Assembly (NCBI RefSeq): GCF_000741525.1
Contig: NZ_JGYP01000002.1
Span: 682,001-746,000, forward strand
Origin: Bifidobacterium bohemicum DSM 22767
GTDB lineage: Bacteria; Actinomycetota; Actinomycetes; Actinomycetales; Bifidobacteriaceae
DNA: 64,000 nucleotides
Direction: 5' to 3'
Shown: one piece after another, positions 8,800 to 18,808 of the stretch
How positions within the stretch are numbered: the first letter of the stretch is position 1
Layout: the number at the start of each line of letters is the position of its first letter
Made by a program: the position numbers and the translations under genes
Notes under the pieces: model-generated
The model's input: only the letters and a program-made list of their open reading frames with translations
Told to the model about the DNA's origin: nothing
Databases searched by the model: none

Positions 8800-9157
8800 G
8801 TATTCCAAGGTTACCCTACACCATTCTCTCAAACGCCTAGCGCCGGACCGTCTGCTTGAACACCCGGCTCGACCAGCCCACACCCGTTTAAGGATATCTT
8901 CTGCCCCCAAATTCCAATCGGCGTACGGGATTCCGCCGACCCGGCCACAACACGCCGAACCACCTTGCCGCCAATAACCCGGTCACAGGCGCACGAACCA
9001 CGGATACGGCCGCGACCGCACCCCACGCCCGATCAACGGAGAGCAAGATCATCACTATACGTGCATGCACGATCGGTGTATGCCCTCAGCTATAGGTTCA
9101 TAGTCTCGAATAGGCTGAATGCCTTGTGGACAGCGGTCATCCAGACGGAGGGGGATT
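8800..9157. other. Divergent intergenic region, nothing recognised
   Basis: This 358-base gap separates the minus-strand CmpB-like gene from the plus-strand YhgE/Pip pair and must hold both promoters. Open frames here are short and do not read like proteins. Confidence 0.4.
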
Positions 9158-12064
9158 ATGCGCAACGTTATGGCCATCGCCCGACGCGACATTCTGCGCG
9201 TGCTACGAGTACCGGCGGCTTGGATCGTACTGGTGGGACTCATCATCATCCCGCCGCTCTATGCATGGTTCAACATCGCGGGTTTCTGGAACCCGTACGG
9301 CAACACGCAGGGCATAAAGGTCACCGTGGTCAACAATGACCGGGAAGCCGACTCGAAGCTTGCCGGCAAACTCAGGATGGGCGATCAGATCGTCGACCAG
9401 CTCAGGACGAACAAGAAGATGGGCTGGAATTTCGCCGACTCGAGCGAAGCCCGGCGACGCGTCGAGTCCGGGGAGAGCTACGCCTCGATCGTCATCCCAC
9501 CTGATTTCAGCCGCAAGGTCGCCGGAATCCTCGAGGGAAAGACGGCACAGCCGACACTGGAATATTATGTCAACGAAAAGGCCAATGCCCTGGCAACCCG
9601 CATGACGGATAGCGGCGCCTCCACCGTCGACGACCAAGTCAACGAGACCTTCGTGTCCACGGTGAGCAAGGCGGTGGCGAGCACGCTGAACAAGGCCGGC
9701 GCCAAGGTCGATTCCCGCACCGAAGCCGCCACGGCCGAAACCATCGCAAGCCTTAATCGGACCCAAGCCACCACGGCGAGCATTCGCCAATCGGTAGGCG
9801 AGTTGAACGCGCGGCTGACGCAGATGCCCGACAAAATCAAGAAGGCTCGGACGCTGCTGGCCAACGTGCAGCAGGACGGCAAGCTCGCCGCCAATGAGCT
9901 GAAATCCGCCTCGGTTTCCCTGACGGATACGCAAGCGGGTCTCAATACGTTCGTCGGTCAGGCCAATACCACCCTCGACCAAGGCGCCGGCGACATCTCG
10001 CAGTCCAGCGCAAAAGCGAGCCTGGCAATCAGCTCCATCGCCGCAGGGCTCACTCAGGCCAATGGTCAGGTCGGCCTGGCACTGTCCACAGCCAAAAGCA
10101 TCAACCAGAACAACAACACTCTGATCGACCAACTGGGGGCGATGCACCCGACAGACCCCGCGACCCAGCAGGCCGTCCAGGACCTCAAGGCCGAAAACAA
10201 GCGGCTTGACGACTCCATCAAAAGTCTCCAGAACCTCAATTCCAGCGAAAATCTCGGGCGGCTGGTCTCCGGTGTCACCGCGAGCGCCACAGGCGTGGAT
10301 AAGGCGACCCAAGGCGCGCTGGCGAATTCCGGGGCCGCGCGCAACAGCCTGGCCGGCGGAGCGCTGCCGCAGCTAAATACCGGGCTGAATTCACTGGCGT
10401 CGGCGAGCGCGACGACCAGCGCCGGGTTGGCAACCCAAAACGCGCTGGTCGCGCAGGCCAACTCCGTCCTCGACCAGCTCGACCAGACGACAGCGGCCAT
10501 GCAACAGGCTTTGGGCGGCACTGACGAGGGACTGGCGGCATTGCAGAACCGCCTGTCCACACTCACCACGGATCTGGGCGCATTGAACGGCTCGGCCCTT
10601 CTGAACACGTCGGACGTTTTGAAGAAGGAAACCGGCAATCCCCGGCTCGACGCTTCGAAAATCGCGGATTTCATGCTTTCTCCCACCGTGCTGGACACCA
10701 AGGTCGTCTACCCGGTGTCCACTTACGGTTCCGGCATGGCTCCGCTGTTCACCAATCTGACGCTGTGGGTGGGCGCGTTCATGCTGGTGGTGCTGATGAA
10801 GCTGGAAGTCGACGACGAGGGCATCGACAGCCCCACGCCGGGCGAACGCTACTGGGGGCGCGGGCTCGTGCTCATGCTCATCGGCGTGCTGCAGGCCGTC
10901 GCGGCCGTCACCGGCGACCTGATCATCGGCGTGCAGTGCCACAACATCCCGGTTTTCTACCTCACGGCGGTGCTGGCGTCAATCGTGTACGTGAGCATCG
11001 CATACGCCCTGTCGACGGCGTTCATGCACGTCGGCAAGGCATTGTGCATCGCGTTTGTCATCGTGCAGATCCCCGGTTCCTCAGGCCTCTACCCCATCGA
11101 GATGATGCCGAGGTTCTTCCGTTCGATGTACCCCTACTTCCCCTTCACCTACGGCATCAAGGCGCTGCGCGAGGCCATCGCGGGCTTCTACCGGGCGGAC
11201 TGGTTCGTGGACATCGGCAAGCTGGCGATTTTCGCGCTGGTGTTCTCCGCCATCGGGCTGGCTTTCAAACCGCATAACGGCGGTCTGAGACGGTTTGTTG
11301 ACCGTCAGCTTGCGGAAAGCGATATCATCGTCAACGAGCCGGCCCTGCACATCGGCCACGAATTCAAGCTGGCCCAGGCTCTGAGCGTGCTGGCGGACAA
11401 GAGGGAATTCCACGACGCGCTTCAGGAACGCACCACTCATTTCGCCGGGCTCTACCCATGGCTGACGCGCGGTGGTGTCGTACTCGGGTTCGTCGTGCCG
11501 GTCATCTTCGCCGTCACCTTCTCCCTGGCGCCCGGCGTGAAGGACGTGGCGCTGGCCGCATGGATCATTTGGTACCTGATACTGATCGTCTTCTTCGTCG
11601 GTGTCGAGCTCTACCGCGACAACCTTGCGCGGCAGGCCGAGCTGGGCAATCTGGACGACGAGGCCGTGCACGCTCTGCTGCGGACCTACGACAAGCCACG
11701 CGTGACGCGAAGACGGAACCGACAGGCCAGGGCTTTGGGGGCGGCGGGACCGACCGGCGACGCCGGCCTGCCGGCCTTCACGGCCGCCCAACCGAACGAC
11801 GCCGATGACACGGTGCGCATCGAAAACGGCGACATCGCCATGCTGCGCAACGTGCTCAATGATTCCGTGCAGACCGCCGACGCCATCGGGCTCGACGACA
11901 CCATCGGCCGGTCCGACAGCTCCGGCCGCCAGAGCGGTCCGGCTGAACCCACAGCCGGACCGGCGGCCGGAAACACGCCCGGCGCCGGATCACGCGATGA
12001 TCCAAAGGGCGGGACAACGGAACAACCCGGCGATGAAGGAGCGACGGAGGGAGGACTGCGATGA
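9158..12064 (+). CDS. YhgE/Pip-family giant membrane protein (first of a pair)
   Basis: A 968-residue protein of the YhgE/phage-infection-protein family. The start MRNVMAIARRDILRVLRVPA, the first helix (residues 20-36) and PLYAWFNIAGFWNPYGNTQG match the family N terminus. Residues 40-520 form a long extracellular Ala/Asn/Gln-rich helical domain (repeated LNTGLNSLASASATTSAG-like heptads). A cluster of helices starts near residue 527. Unusually there are two more helices (about 771-820) and a disordered, charged tail to residue 968. ATG at 9158 follows GGAGGGGG. The stop overlaps the start of the next gene (ATGA). Family members relate to ABC-2-type permeases; bacterial roles proposed include phage receptors and secretion, none proven here. 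Confidence 0.88.
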   Translation: MRNVMAIARRDILRVLRVPAAWIVLVGLIIIPPLYAWFNIAGFWNPYGNTQGIKVTVVNNDREADSKLAGKLRMGDQIVDQLRTNKKMGWNFADSSEARRRVESGESYASIVIPPDFSRKVAGILEGKTAQPTLEYYVNEKANALATRMTDSGASTVDDQVNETFVSTVSKAVASTLNKAGAKVDSRTEAATAETIASLNRTQATTASIRQSVGELNARLTQMPDKIKKARTLLANVQQDGKLAANELKSASVSLTDTQAGLNTFVGQANTTLDQGAGDISQSSAKASLAISSIAAGLTQANGQVGLALSTAKSINQNNNTLIDQLGAMHPTDPATQQAVQDLKAENKRLDDSIKSLQNLNSSENLGRLVSGVTASATGVDKATQGALANSGAARNSLAGGALPQLNTGLNSLASASATTSAGLATQNALVAQANSVLDQLDQTTAAMQQALGGTDEGLAALQNRLSTLTTDLGALNGSALLNTSDVLKKETGNPRLDASKIADFMLSPTVLDTKVVYPVSTYGSGMAPLFTNLTLWVGAFMLVVLMKLEVDDEGIDSPTPGERYWGRGLVLMLIGVLQAVAAVTGDLIIGVQCHNIPVFYLTAVLASIVYVSIAYALSTAFMHVGKALCIAFVIVQIPGSSGLYPIEMMPRFFRSMYPYFPFTYGIKALREAIAGFYRADWFVDIGKLAIFALVFSAIGLAFKPHNGGLRRFVDRQLAESDIIVNEPALHIGHEFKLAQALSVLADKREFHDALQERTTHFAGLYPWLTRGGVVLGFVVPVIFAVTFSLAPGVKDVALAAWIIWYLILIVFFVGVELYRDNLARQAELGNLDDEAVHALLRTYDKPRVTRRRNRQARALGAAGPTGDAGLPAFTAAQPNDADDTVRIENGDIAMLRNVLNDSVQTADAIGLDDTIGRSDSSGRQSGPAEPTAGPAAGNTPGAGSRDDPKGGTTEQPGDEGATEGGLR

Positions 12065-14370
12065 ACACAATATGGAAACTGTTCAAGGGCGACGTCAGGC
12101 GCATGACATCCAATATCATTTCAATTATCATCATGATCGGTCTGGTGGTGATTCCGGCGATCTTCACCTGGTTCAACGTGACGGCGAGCTGGGATCCGTT
12201 CGGCAACACGCGCAATCTGAAATTCGCCGTCGCCAGCGTCGACAAGGGCTACAAAAGCGACCTCATGCCCATCAAAACCGACATCGGCGACCAGGTGATC
12301 AACCGGCTGCGCGCCAACAGCAAACTCGACTGGACCTTCACCACAAAGGACAAAGCCATCGAGGGCACGAAATCCGGCGAGTACTATGCCGCGGTCATCA
12401 TTCCGGAGGATTTCAGCCGCGACATGATGACCTTCTTCTCACCGGACTCCAGGCACGCGACGCTTGAGTACTACACGAACGAGAAGAAGAACGCGGTCGC
12501 CCCGAAGGTCACGGGCGCCGGGGCGGATCAGATCGCCACCCAGGTCAACAAAACCTTCGCCAGCACCATATCCGCCACCGCGCTGAGCGTCGCCTCGGGT
12601 CTTTCCGACCATCTGGACGACCCCGCGTCGCGCGCGCGGCTCAGCACCTTCGCCGGCAACATCGACAACCTCGCCAACCAACTCGGCGAACAATCGAATA
12701 CCTTGGGCACTTACAGCGCCTTGGTGACCGCTTCGCAGTCGCTGCTGACCAGTTCTTCGGCTTTGCTCGGCGGCACCGCGAAATCCGCCTCAGACTCGGC
12801 CAAGGACATCGACACGGCCGGCAAAGGCGTGTCCGACGTGTCGGAGGCGCTCGGAGCGACGGTCGCGACGCTTTCGACGGCGCTGAAACAGAGCGCCGCC
12901 AGCTATGGCTCGGTTGGCGACACCATCGACGGAGCTTTCGCCAGCGCGGGCAAGTCCTCGGCCGACGTGTCCAAAACGATGCGGGACGAAGCCTCCACCG
13001 TCGGTCAGCAGGTCGCCAATTACCAGCAGATCTACGACAGGCTCAACGCGGTGAACGCATCGGGCCAGCTCAACGACGCCCTGGCCCAACTTCAGGCGAT
13101 CATCCAGCAGCAGAAGGCGCTACAGGCCACCCTGAACGTCGCGGCCGCCCAGCTGGACTCCGGCACCGCGGCGGCCGAAGGCCAACGTCAGGAGGCCAAG
13201 CAGCTCGCGGATCAGACCAAGAAGTCCATCCAAGGCCTCAACTCGAACCTCGACGCGACCCTCAAGCCGCAGATCAACGCACTGACCTCGTCGCTGACGG
13301 AGGCGACGAACTCGCTCAAATCCGGAGCCTCGAACCTGAACACGGCCATTGGAGGGATCGACGGCGCCGCAGACGGCATGGGAACGAAGCTCGATGATAC
13401 GCGCAAGCAGCTGGCGCAATCACAGGACCTGCTGAACAGAAGTTCGAAGCGGCTCAGGAACTTCAGCAAGGAACTGAGTTCCGCTTTGAACAGCGGGGAC
13501 ATGGCACAGGTCAAACGGCTGCTGGCCGGCGATCCGGGCGAACTTTCGGAGGTCCTGGCGACCCCCGTGAAGCTCAAACGCACGGCCGTCTTCCCCGTCG
13601 AGAACTTCGGCACCGCGCTCACCCCGTTCTACACCTTCATTCCGCTGTGGGTGGGTTCGGTGCTCATCGCGCTGACGGTCAAGACCGAGGTGTCGGACAG
13701 GGTGCGGCGCCAGCTTGGCGAAGCCAGCCGAGGATGGGGTTGGGACCGTGCGGGCGACGGAGGCAGGGGACGCGCCAGACCGCTGAGGCGGGGCGCCGCC
13801 GTCGGCGAAGCCCAAGACGACACCCGGAAGGCGACTCCGATCGCCGAAGCCGGGCGAATCACCGTCAATCCCGGCACGAACACGCTGTATCTCGGACGTT
13901 TCGGCATTTTCGCCCTCATCAGTCTTATGCAGAGTACGTTCTCGTGCGCCGGAACCCTTCTGTTCCTTCGGGTCCATGCGGTGCATCCGATGCTCTTCAT
14001 GCTCGCCGGCTGGCTGTCGGGCCTGACCTACGCCTTTGTCGTCTACACGCTGGTCGCCTGCTTTGGCACGGTCGGCAAGGCGATTGCGGTAATCGTTCTG
14101 GTCATGCAGATTTCCGGCTCATCCGGTTCGTATCCGCTCCAGGTGCTGCCCAGGTTCGTCAGCGCCGTCAACCCGTTCCTGCCGGCCGCACACTCGATTC
14201 AGGCGGCGCGCGCGGCCATCGCGGGCATCTATCAGGGGGACTACTGGATGCAGATGGGCATTGTGCTGATCTATGCCGCCATTGCGCTGGCCGTCGGACT
14301 GATCGTGCACAAGCCGAGCCGGTTCTCTCGTTGGTTCAGCCAGCAGCTCGAACGCACCAAGGTGCTGTAG
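12061..14370 (+). CDS. YhgE/Pip-family membrane protein (second of a pair)
   Basis: A 769-residue paralogue of the upstream gene, starting MNTIWKLFKGDVRRMTSNII with first helix IISIIIMIGLVVIPAIFTWF and the same WDPFGNTRNLKFAVASVDKG pattern. Residues 60-515 are an extracellular coiled-coil-like domain. The C-terminal helices begin near residue 519 (TFIPLWVGSVLIALTVKTE) and are interrupted at about 540-600 by an Arg/Gly-rich insert (GWGWDRAGDGGRGRARPLRR). Translation is coupled to the first gene by ATGA overlap, so the two probably assemble in equimolar amounts as a heteromeric complex (inference). An inverted repeat at 14383-14414 ends the operon. Confidence 0.88.
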   Translation: MNTIWKLFKGDVRRMTSNIISIIIMIGLVVIPAIFTWFNVTASWDPFGNTRNLKFAVASVDKGYKSDLMPIKTDIGDQVINRLRANSKLDWTFTTKDKAIEGTKSGEYYAAVIIPEDFSRDMMTFFSPDSRHATLEYYTNEKKNAVAPKVTGAGADQIATQVNKTFASTISATALSVASGLSDHLDDPASRARLSTFAGNIDNLANQLGEQSNTLGTYSALVTASQSLLTSSSALLGGTAKSASDSAKDIDTAGKGVSDVSEALGATVATLSTALKQSAASYGSVGDTIDGAFASAGKSSADVSKTMRDEASTVGQQVANYQQIYDRLNAVNASGQLNDALAQLQAIIQQQKALQATLNVAAAQLDSGTAAAEGQRQEAKQLADQTKKSIQGLNSNLDATLKPQINALTSSLTEATNSLKSGASNLNTAIGGIDGAADGMGTKLDDTRKQLAQSQDLLNRSSKRLRNFSKELSSALNSGDMAQVKRLLAGDPGELSEVLATPVKLKRTAVFPVENFGTALTPFYTFIPLWVGSVLIALTVKTEVSDRVRRQLGEASRGWGWDRAGDGGRGRARPLRRGAAVGEAQDDTRKATPIAEAGRITVNPGTNTLYLGRFGIFALISLMQSTFSCAGTLLFLRVHAVHPMLFMLAGWLSGLTYAFVVYTLVACFGTVGKAIAVIVLVMQISGSSGSYPLQVLPRFVSAVNPFLPAAHSIQAARAAIAGIYQGDYWMQMGIVLIYAAIALAVGLIVHKPSRFSRWFSQQLERTKVL

Positions 14371-14382
14371 TCCGGAACGAAC

Positions 14383-14414
14383 GGGAAGCCGAGCAGGCGG
14401 CCGGTCGGCTTCCC
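14383..14414. terminator. Terminator of the YhgE/Pip operon
   Basis: GGGAAGCCGA (14383-14392) and TCGGCTTCCC (14405-14414) are a perfect 10-bp inverted repeat with a 12-nt loop, starting 12 bases after the stop codon at 14370. No T-run follows. Confidence 0.65.
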
Positions 14415-14456
14415 GCATTCGCGGACCCGACCGGCCGTACCATATCTGTGGTCAAT

Positions 14457-14466
14457 CCCCCCCCCC
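14457..14466. repeat. Homopolymer tract, C10
   Basis: Ten consecutive C in a non-coding region. It is one of five G/C tracts of 10-11 bp in this window; such tracts are prone to slipped-strand length change. Confidence 0.9.
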
Positions 14467-14752
14467 ATACCGGGAAGAGTTCGACCATGCGGCAGCAGTC
14501 CCGTCGCCCGGTCTCACCCGCATATCCGGCGGCATTCCACCCTACGACCCAAAACACGTCACGTCGCGATTCATTTCTCCTCGCATCCGGTAGAATTCGA
14601 CTCCAGGAACCCCGTAACGTCCCGAATCACCCGAATGTCAGGCGGAAGAACGAGACAGTCGAGACAGTAACGGCAGAGACGGCAAAGCGTCGTGTTCCGC
14701 GCCCATATGAGGCGATACGCGACGCTTAAGTCCGTGCAGGCCTATATGCGGT

Positions 14753-16615
14753 CTACGCGACCAGGCTGGTGAACTGGCTGTTGTAAAGGTCGGCGTAGAA
14801 ACCGCCCCGCCTGAGCAGCTCCTCGTGCGTGCCCCGCTCGACGACGTCGCCGTGGTTCATCACCAGGATCATGTCCGCGTCGCGGATCGTGGATAGACGG
14901 TGCGCGATCACGAAGCTGGTGCGCCCCACGGTAAGCTCGTCCATCGCCTTCTGGATGAGTTCCTCGGTGCGGGTGTCGACCGAGGAGGTCGCCTCGTCGA
15001 GGATCAGGATCGGCGCATCCTGCACCATCGCGCGGGCGATGGTCAGCAACTGGCGCTGGCCCTGCGAAAGCGACGAATTATCGTCCAGCACGGTGTCGTA
15101 GCCCTGTGGCAGCGAGCGCACGTAATGATCGAGCCCCACGGCCTTGCAGGCGTCCTCGATCTGCTTGTCAGTGACGCCTTTCTTGTCGTATGCCACGTTC
15201 TCCTTGACGGTGCCGCGGAAGACCCACGTGTCCTGCAGAACCATCGAGAACTGTTCGTGTACGTTGGCGCGCGGCACGGTCGAGGTGTCGATGCCGTCGA
15301 TGGTCATGGACCCGCCGTCGATGTCGTAGAAGCGCATGAGCAGGTTGACCATGGTGGACTTGCCGGCGCCGGTGGGGCCCACGATGGCGATCTTCTGCCC
15401 GGCCTTGACCGAGGCGGAGAAGTCGTGGATGATCGGCCTGCCCGGCTCGTAGCCGAAGCTCACGTGTCTGAACTCGACGTCGCCGCGCACGCGTTCGGCC
15501 TTGCCGGTCTTGGGGTCGCGGCCAAGCAGCGCGGGCTTGTCGGTCTCGTCGCTCATCTCGGGCTCCTCCAGGAAGCCGAAGACGCGCTCGGAGGCGGCGG
15601 CGCAGCGCTGCAGGTTCTGGAACGCCTGGGCGAACTGAGAAAGCGGTTGGGTGAACAGGCGCACGTACATCATGAACGCCACGATCACGCCGAACTCGAT
15701 CTTGCCGTTGATGGCCAAGGCCCCGCCGGCGATGCAGACGGCCACGAAGCCGAGATTGCCGATGAGGTTCATCAGCGGGTTCATCAGTCCCGAAAGGAAC
15801 TGGCTCCTCCATGCGGAGTCGTACAGGTCGTTGTTGTACCGCTCGAAGCGGCGGATGGAGTCGGCCTCGCCGTTATATGCCTTGACCACGATGTGGCCGG
15901 AGTACATCTCCTCGACATGGCCGTTGACGTTGCCCAGCGCGAGCTGCTGGGCCACGAAGTACTTCTGGGAGAAGTGCATGATGACGGTCATGATGACCAT
16001 GCCCAGCAGGGAGGCGACCACGGCGCACAGCGTCATGATGACGTTGTTGTAGAGCATCATCGCCAGCGACCCGATGAACAGTGTCGTGGAGGTGATGAGC
16101 ATGCCGAGGGACTGGCCCAGCGTCTGGCCGATGGCGTCCACGTCGTTGGTGATGCGGCTGAGCACGTCGCCGAAGCTGGTCCTGTCGAAGTACTTGAGCG
16201 GCAGCCTGTTGATCTTCCTTGAGATCGACTCGCGCAGGCTCTGACCCACCCTCTGGGTGACGGTGGCGATCATCCAGTGCTGGACGTAGCCGAGGATCGC
16301 GTACGCGGCGTACAGGCACACCAGGATCCATGCGATGCGCGTGACCTGGTCCATGTCCACGGACGCGAGCACCGGCGCGCCGTTGACGATGACCGGCTTG
16401 CCGCCCGCCATCCTGGGTTTCAGCCCGTCGACGATGGCGTTGGTCATGTTCTTCAGCTCGTTCGGACCCGCGATCTGGCAGATCGTGGCCACCGCGCCGA
16501 GCACGAGCGCGACGACGACCGCGGGGACCCACCTGCGGCAATACCGCATGAGCTTTTTCATCACCCCGCCGAAATCTGCCGGTTTCTCCACCGGCCCCCT
16601 CATTCTTTTCGCCAT
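14753..16615 (-). CDS. ABC exporter subunit, fused membrane and ATPase domains (second of pair)
   Basis: A 620-residue half-transporter exporter. Six membrane helices occupy residues 20-330, and the nucleotide-binding domain holds Walker A GPTGAGKS (about residues 413-420), signature LSQGQRQ (about 517) and Walker B ILILDEATSSVD, with the H-loop in VIAHRLSTIRDADMI. All catalytic residues are present. AAGGAACTATC precedes the ATG at 16615. It lies 114 bases downstream of a second exporter gene in the same orientation, so the two probably form a heterodimeric multidrug-type exporter. A MarR gene upstream suggests drug-responsive control. Substrate unknown. Confidence 0.92.
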   Translation of the reverse strand: MAKRMRGPVEKPADFGGVMKKLMRYCRRWVPAVVVALVLGAVATICQIAGPNELKNMTNAIVDGLKPRMAGGKPVIVNGAPVLASVDMDQVTRIAWILVCLYAAYAILGYVQHWMIATVTQRVGQSLRESISRKINRLPLKYFDRTSFGDVLSRITNDVDAIGQTLGQSLGMLITSTTLFIGSLAMMLYNNVIMTLCAVVASLLGMVIMTVIMHFSQKYFVAQQLALGNVNGHVEEMYSGHIVVKAYNGEADSIRRFERYNNDLYDSAWRSQFLSGLMNPLMNLIGNLGFVAVCIAGGALAINGKIEFGVIVAFMMYVRLFTQPLSQFAQAFQNLQRCAAASERVFGFLEEPEMSDETDKPALLGRDPKTGKAERVRGDVEFRHVSFGYEPGRPIIHDFSASVKAGQKIAIVGPTGAGKSTMVNLLMRFYDIDGGSMTIDGIDTSTVPRANVHEQFSMVLQDTWVFRGTVKENVAYDKKGVTDKQIEDACKAVGLDHYVRSLPQGYDTVLDDNSSLSQGQRQLLTIARAMVQDAPILILDEATSSVDTRTEELIQKAMDELTVGRTSFVIAHRLSTIRDADMILVMNHGDVVERGTHEELLRRGGFYADLYNSQFTSLVA

Positions 16616-16729
16616 GATAGTTCCTTATATGATTGTCGTTCTAACGTCTCAGGATTCGCGCTCCGGCGGGACGCCTTCCGGCCAACGGGGTCGATGCCCC
16701 CGGGCACGCCCGTCGAAAGCGTTTGCGGC

Positions 16730-18604
16730 CTATCCGGCCAGCTCGTCCGGGGTCAGCTGGGACTGGGCGATCTGCCTGTAGACCTCGCAGGTGTCCAGCA
16801 GCTCCTTATGGGTTCCCTCGCCCACGACCCTGCCGTCGTCGAGCACGACGATGGTGTCCGCGTCCATGATCGTGCCCACGCGCTGAGCCACGATGAGCCT
16901 AGTGGCGTCGCCGGCCTCGCGTTTCAGGGCGTCGCGCACGGCCCGGTCCGTCTTGAAATCGAGCGCGCTGAACGAGTCGTCGAAAATCATGATTTCAGGG
17001 TGGCGGTACACGGCCCGGGCGATGGAAAGACGCTGTTTCTGACCGCCGGAGACGTTCGAGCCGCCCTGGGCGATCGGCGCGTCGTAGCCGCCGTCCATCC
17101 GATCGACGAACTCGTCGGCCTGCGCCACCTCGCTGGCGATGCGAACGTTCGAACGCTGCTCGGGGGTCAGATCGAGGCCTTCGGCGGCGCCGCTTGCGGC
17201 GATCAGGGCCGCTTCGCGCTTACGCCCCTTGGCCGTCGACGTGTCGGCGAGTTCAAGCTCCTTGGGGTCGTCCTTGTCGCCCGGCCGGTCGCCGTAGGTC
17301 ACATTCGATGCCACGGTGCCTTTGAACATCACGGACTGCTGCGGCACATAGCCGATCTTGTCGCGCAGCGCCTTCAGGTCGTAGTCCCTGACGTTGACGC
17401 CGTCCACGAGCACCTGCCCGTCGGTGACGTCGTAGAAACGCGGCACCAGATTGACCAGGGTCGACTTGCCGGAACCGGTGGAGCCGATGAAGGCGACCGT
17501 CTGGCCTTTCCGCGCCTTGAAACTAACGTCGGAGAGCATCGTGTCGCGGGTGCCGGGGTACGCGAAGCTCACGTCGCGGAACTCCACCTCGCCGGCGTGC
17601 CCCGGCAGGCCGGCCTCCTGCGAGCCGGAGATGACGGACGGCTCGGTGCCGAGCACCTCAAGCACGCGCTGGGCCGAAACATCGGCACGCGGCCAGAGCA
17701 CGAACACCATGCTCAGCAGCAGAAAGGCCATGATCACCTGCATGGCGTAGCTGGAGAACACCACCATGTTCGAGAAGTGCGTGAGCTTGTCCGCGGGAAG
17801 CATCGCGTCCTTGATCAGGTACGCGCCGATCCAGTAGATCGACAGACCCAGGCCGTTCATCACCGAGCTCATCACCGGATTCATCGCGGCCATGGCGCGC
17901 GTGGTGAACAGCTGCGTGTTCGTCAGTTCGTCGTTGACCTTGGAGAACTTGTTCTCCTGGTAGGCTTCGGCGTTGTAGGCGCGCACCACGCGCAGACCGG
18001 TCAGGTTCTCACGGGCCACGGCGTTGATGTTGTCGGTCAGCCGCTGCATGGAGCGGAACTTCGGCATCACCAACGCCATGACGATGATCACGAACAGCAG
18101 CACGATCACCGTGGCAATCGCCGTGGCCGCCGTCCATTCGAAGCCTTTGCCCGCGATCTTCACGATCGCCCACACCGCCATGATCGGCGCGCGGAAAATC
18201 AAGAGCACGCCCATGGTGATGAACATCTGGATCTGCGTGACGTCGTTGGTGGAGCGGGTGATCAGGGAGGCGGTGGAGAACCTGTGCATCTCGGCCGGCC
18301 CGAAGGACTCGACCTTGCGGAACTCGAGCGAGCGCAGACGCTGGCTGAACGAGGCCCCCACGCGCGCCGTCAGATAGCCCACGATGATGGCGCACACGAC
18401 CGATCCCAGCGAGACGAGCAGCATCTTGCCGCCCTCCTTGAAGATGTCGGCCATTCTGCTGCCGGGGGTCTCGACCAGTTTGGTGACGCTGGACATGTAA
18501 TCGGGCAGCTTCAGATCGAAGAACACCTGTCCCGCTATGAACGCGAGGCTCAGGATAAGCTGCCCTATCTCCGTTTTCGAGAGATATCTACTGATGCGAA
18601 ACAT
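16730..18604 (-). CDS. ABC exporter subunit, fused membrane and ATPase domains (first of pair)
   Basis: A 624-residue half-transporter starting MFRISRYLSKTEIGQ. GGAAGGAAG just before the ATG at 18604 decides this start over an upstream in-frame ATG at 18664. Walker A is GSTGSGKS (about residue 376), signature VSGGQKQ (about 516) and Walker B IMIFDDSFSALD. The D-S in place of D-E after Walker B marks the catalytically degenerate ATP site usual in one subunit of heterodimeric exporters. About 40 extra residues (GDKDDPKELELADTSTAKGR region) are inserted between Walker A and the signature. It is read before the 14753 gene. Confidence 0.92.
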   Translation of the reverse strand: MFRISRYLSKTEIGQLILSLAFIAGQVFFDLKLPDYMSSVTKLVETPGSRMADIFKEGGKMLLVSLGSVVCAIIVGYLTARVGASFSQRLRSLEFRKVESFGPAEMHRFSTASLITRSTNDVTQIQMFITMGVLLIFRAPIMAVWAIVKIAGKGFEWTAATAIATVIVLLFVIIVMALVMPKFRSMQRLTDNINAVARENLTGLRVVRAYNAEAYQENKFSKVNDELTNTQLFTTRAMAAMNPVMSSVMNGLGLSIYWIGAYLIKDAMLPADKLTHFSNMVVFSSYAMQVIMAFLLLSMVFVLWPRADVSAQRVLEVLGTEPSVISGSQEAGLPGHAGEVEFRDVSFAYPGTRDTMLSDVSFKARKGQTVAFIGSTGSGKSTLVNLVPRFYDVTDGQVLVDGVNVRDYDLKALRDKIGYVPQQSVMFKGTVASNVTYGDRPGDKDDPKELELADTSTAKGRKREAALIAASGAAEGLDLTPEQRSNVRIASEVAQADEFVDRMDGGYDAPIAQGGSNVSGGQKQRLSIARAVYRHPEIMIFDDSFSALDFKTDRAVRDALKREAGDATRLIVAQRVGTIMDADTIVVLDDGRVVGEGTHKELLDTCEVYRQIAQSQLTPDELAG

Positions 18605-18681
18605 GGCTTCCTTCCATATCGCGATAAGGAATACGCGGGTTTCGGAGCCTGGACTACCGAACACCCTTGGTTGTTAATAGT

Positions 18682-18693
18682 GTTAGATATTTG
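18682..18693. promoter_or_regulatory. Candidate MarR-binding motif ahead of the ABC exporter
   Basis: GTTAGATATTTG here resembles GGTAAGATATTC read on the minus strand at 19412-19423 ahead of the MarR gene. Sharing a motif between regulator and target promoters suggests a common operator. Based on two sites only. Confidence 0.35.
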
Positions 18694-18808
18694 AACGTTG
18701 CATGGAATGATGCTCCTGGCCTACGGGATTGCGATTCGTTTCACCGGACTCGCAGAGGGCCGCCGCCCCAACCGATCCCGAAAGAACCTCCGGCAGCGAC
18801 CCGTGCAA

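Larger units (their letters stand above)
14371..14752. other. Convergent intergenic region with a C10 tract
   Basis: No gene is recognised between the YhgE pair and the opposing ABC exporter. The region holds a terminator (14383-14414) and a homopolymer of ten C at 14457-14466. Confidence 0.5.

Noticed and set aside
16277-18694. Plus-strand open frame of 805 codons across the ABC exporter genes
   Set aside because: His/Asp/Val-rich antisense frame covering two certain genes, with no ribosome binding site.
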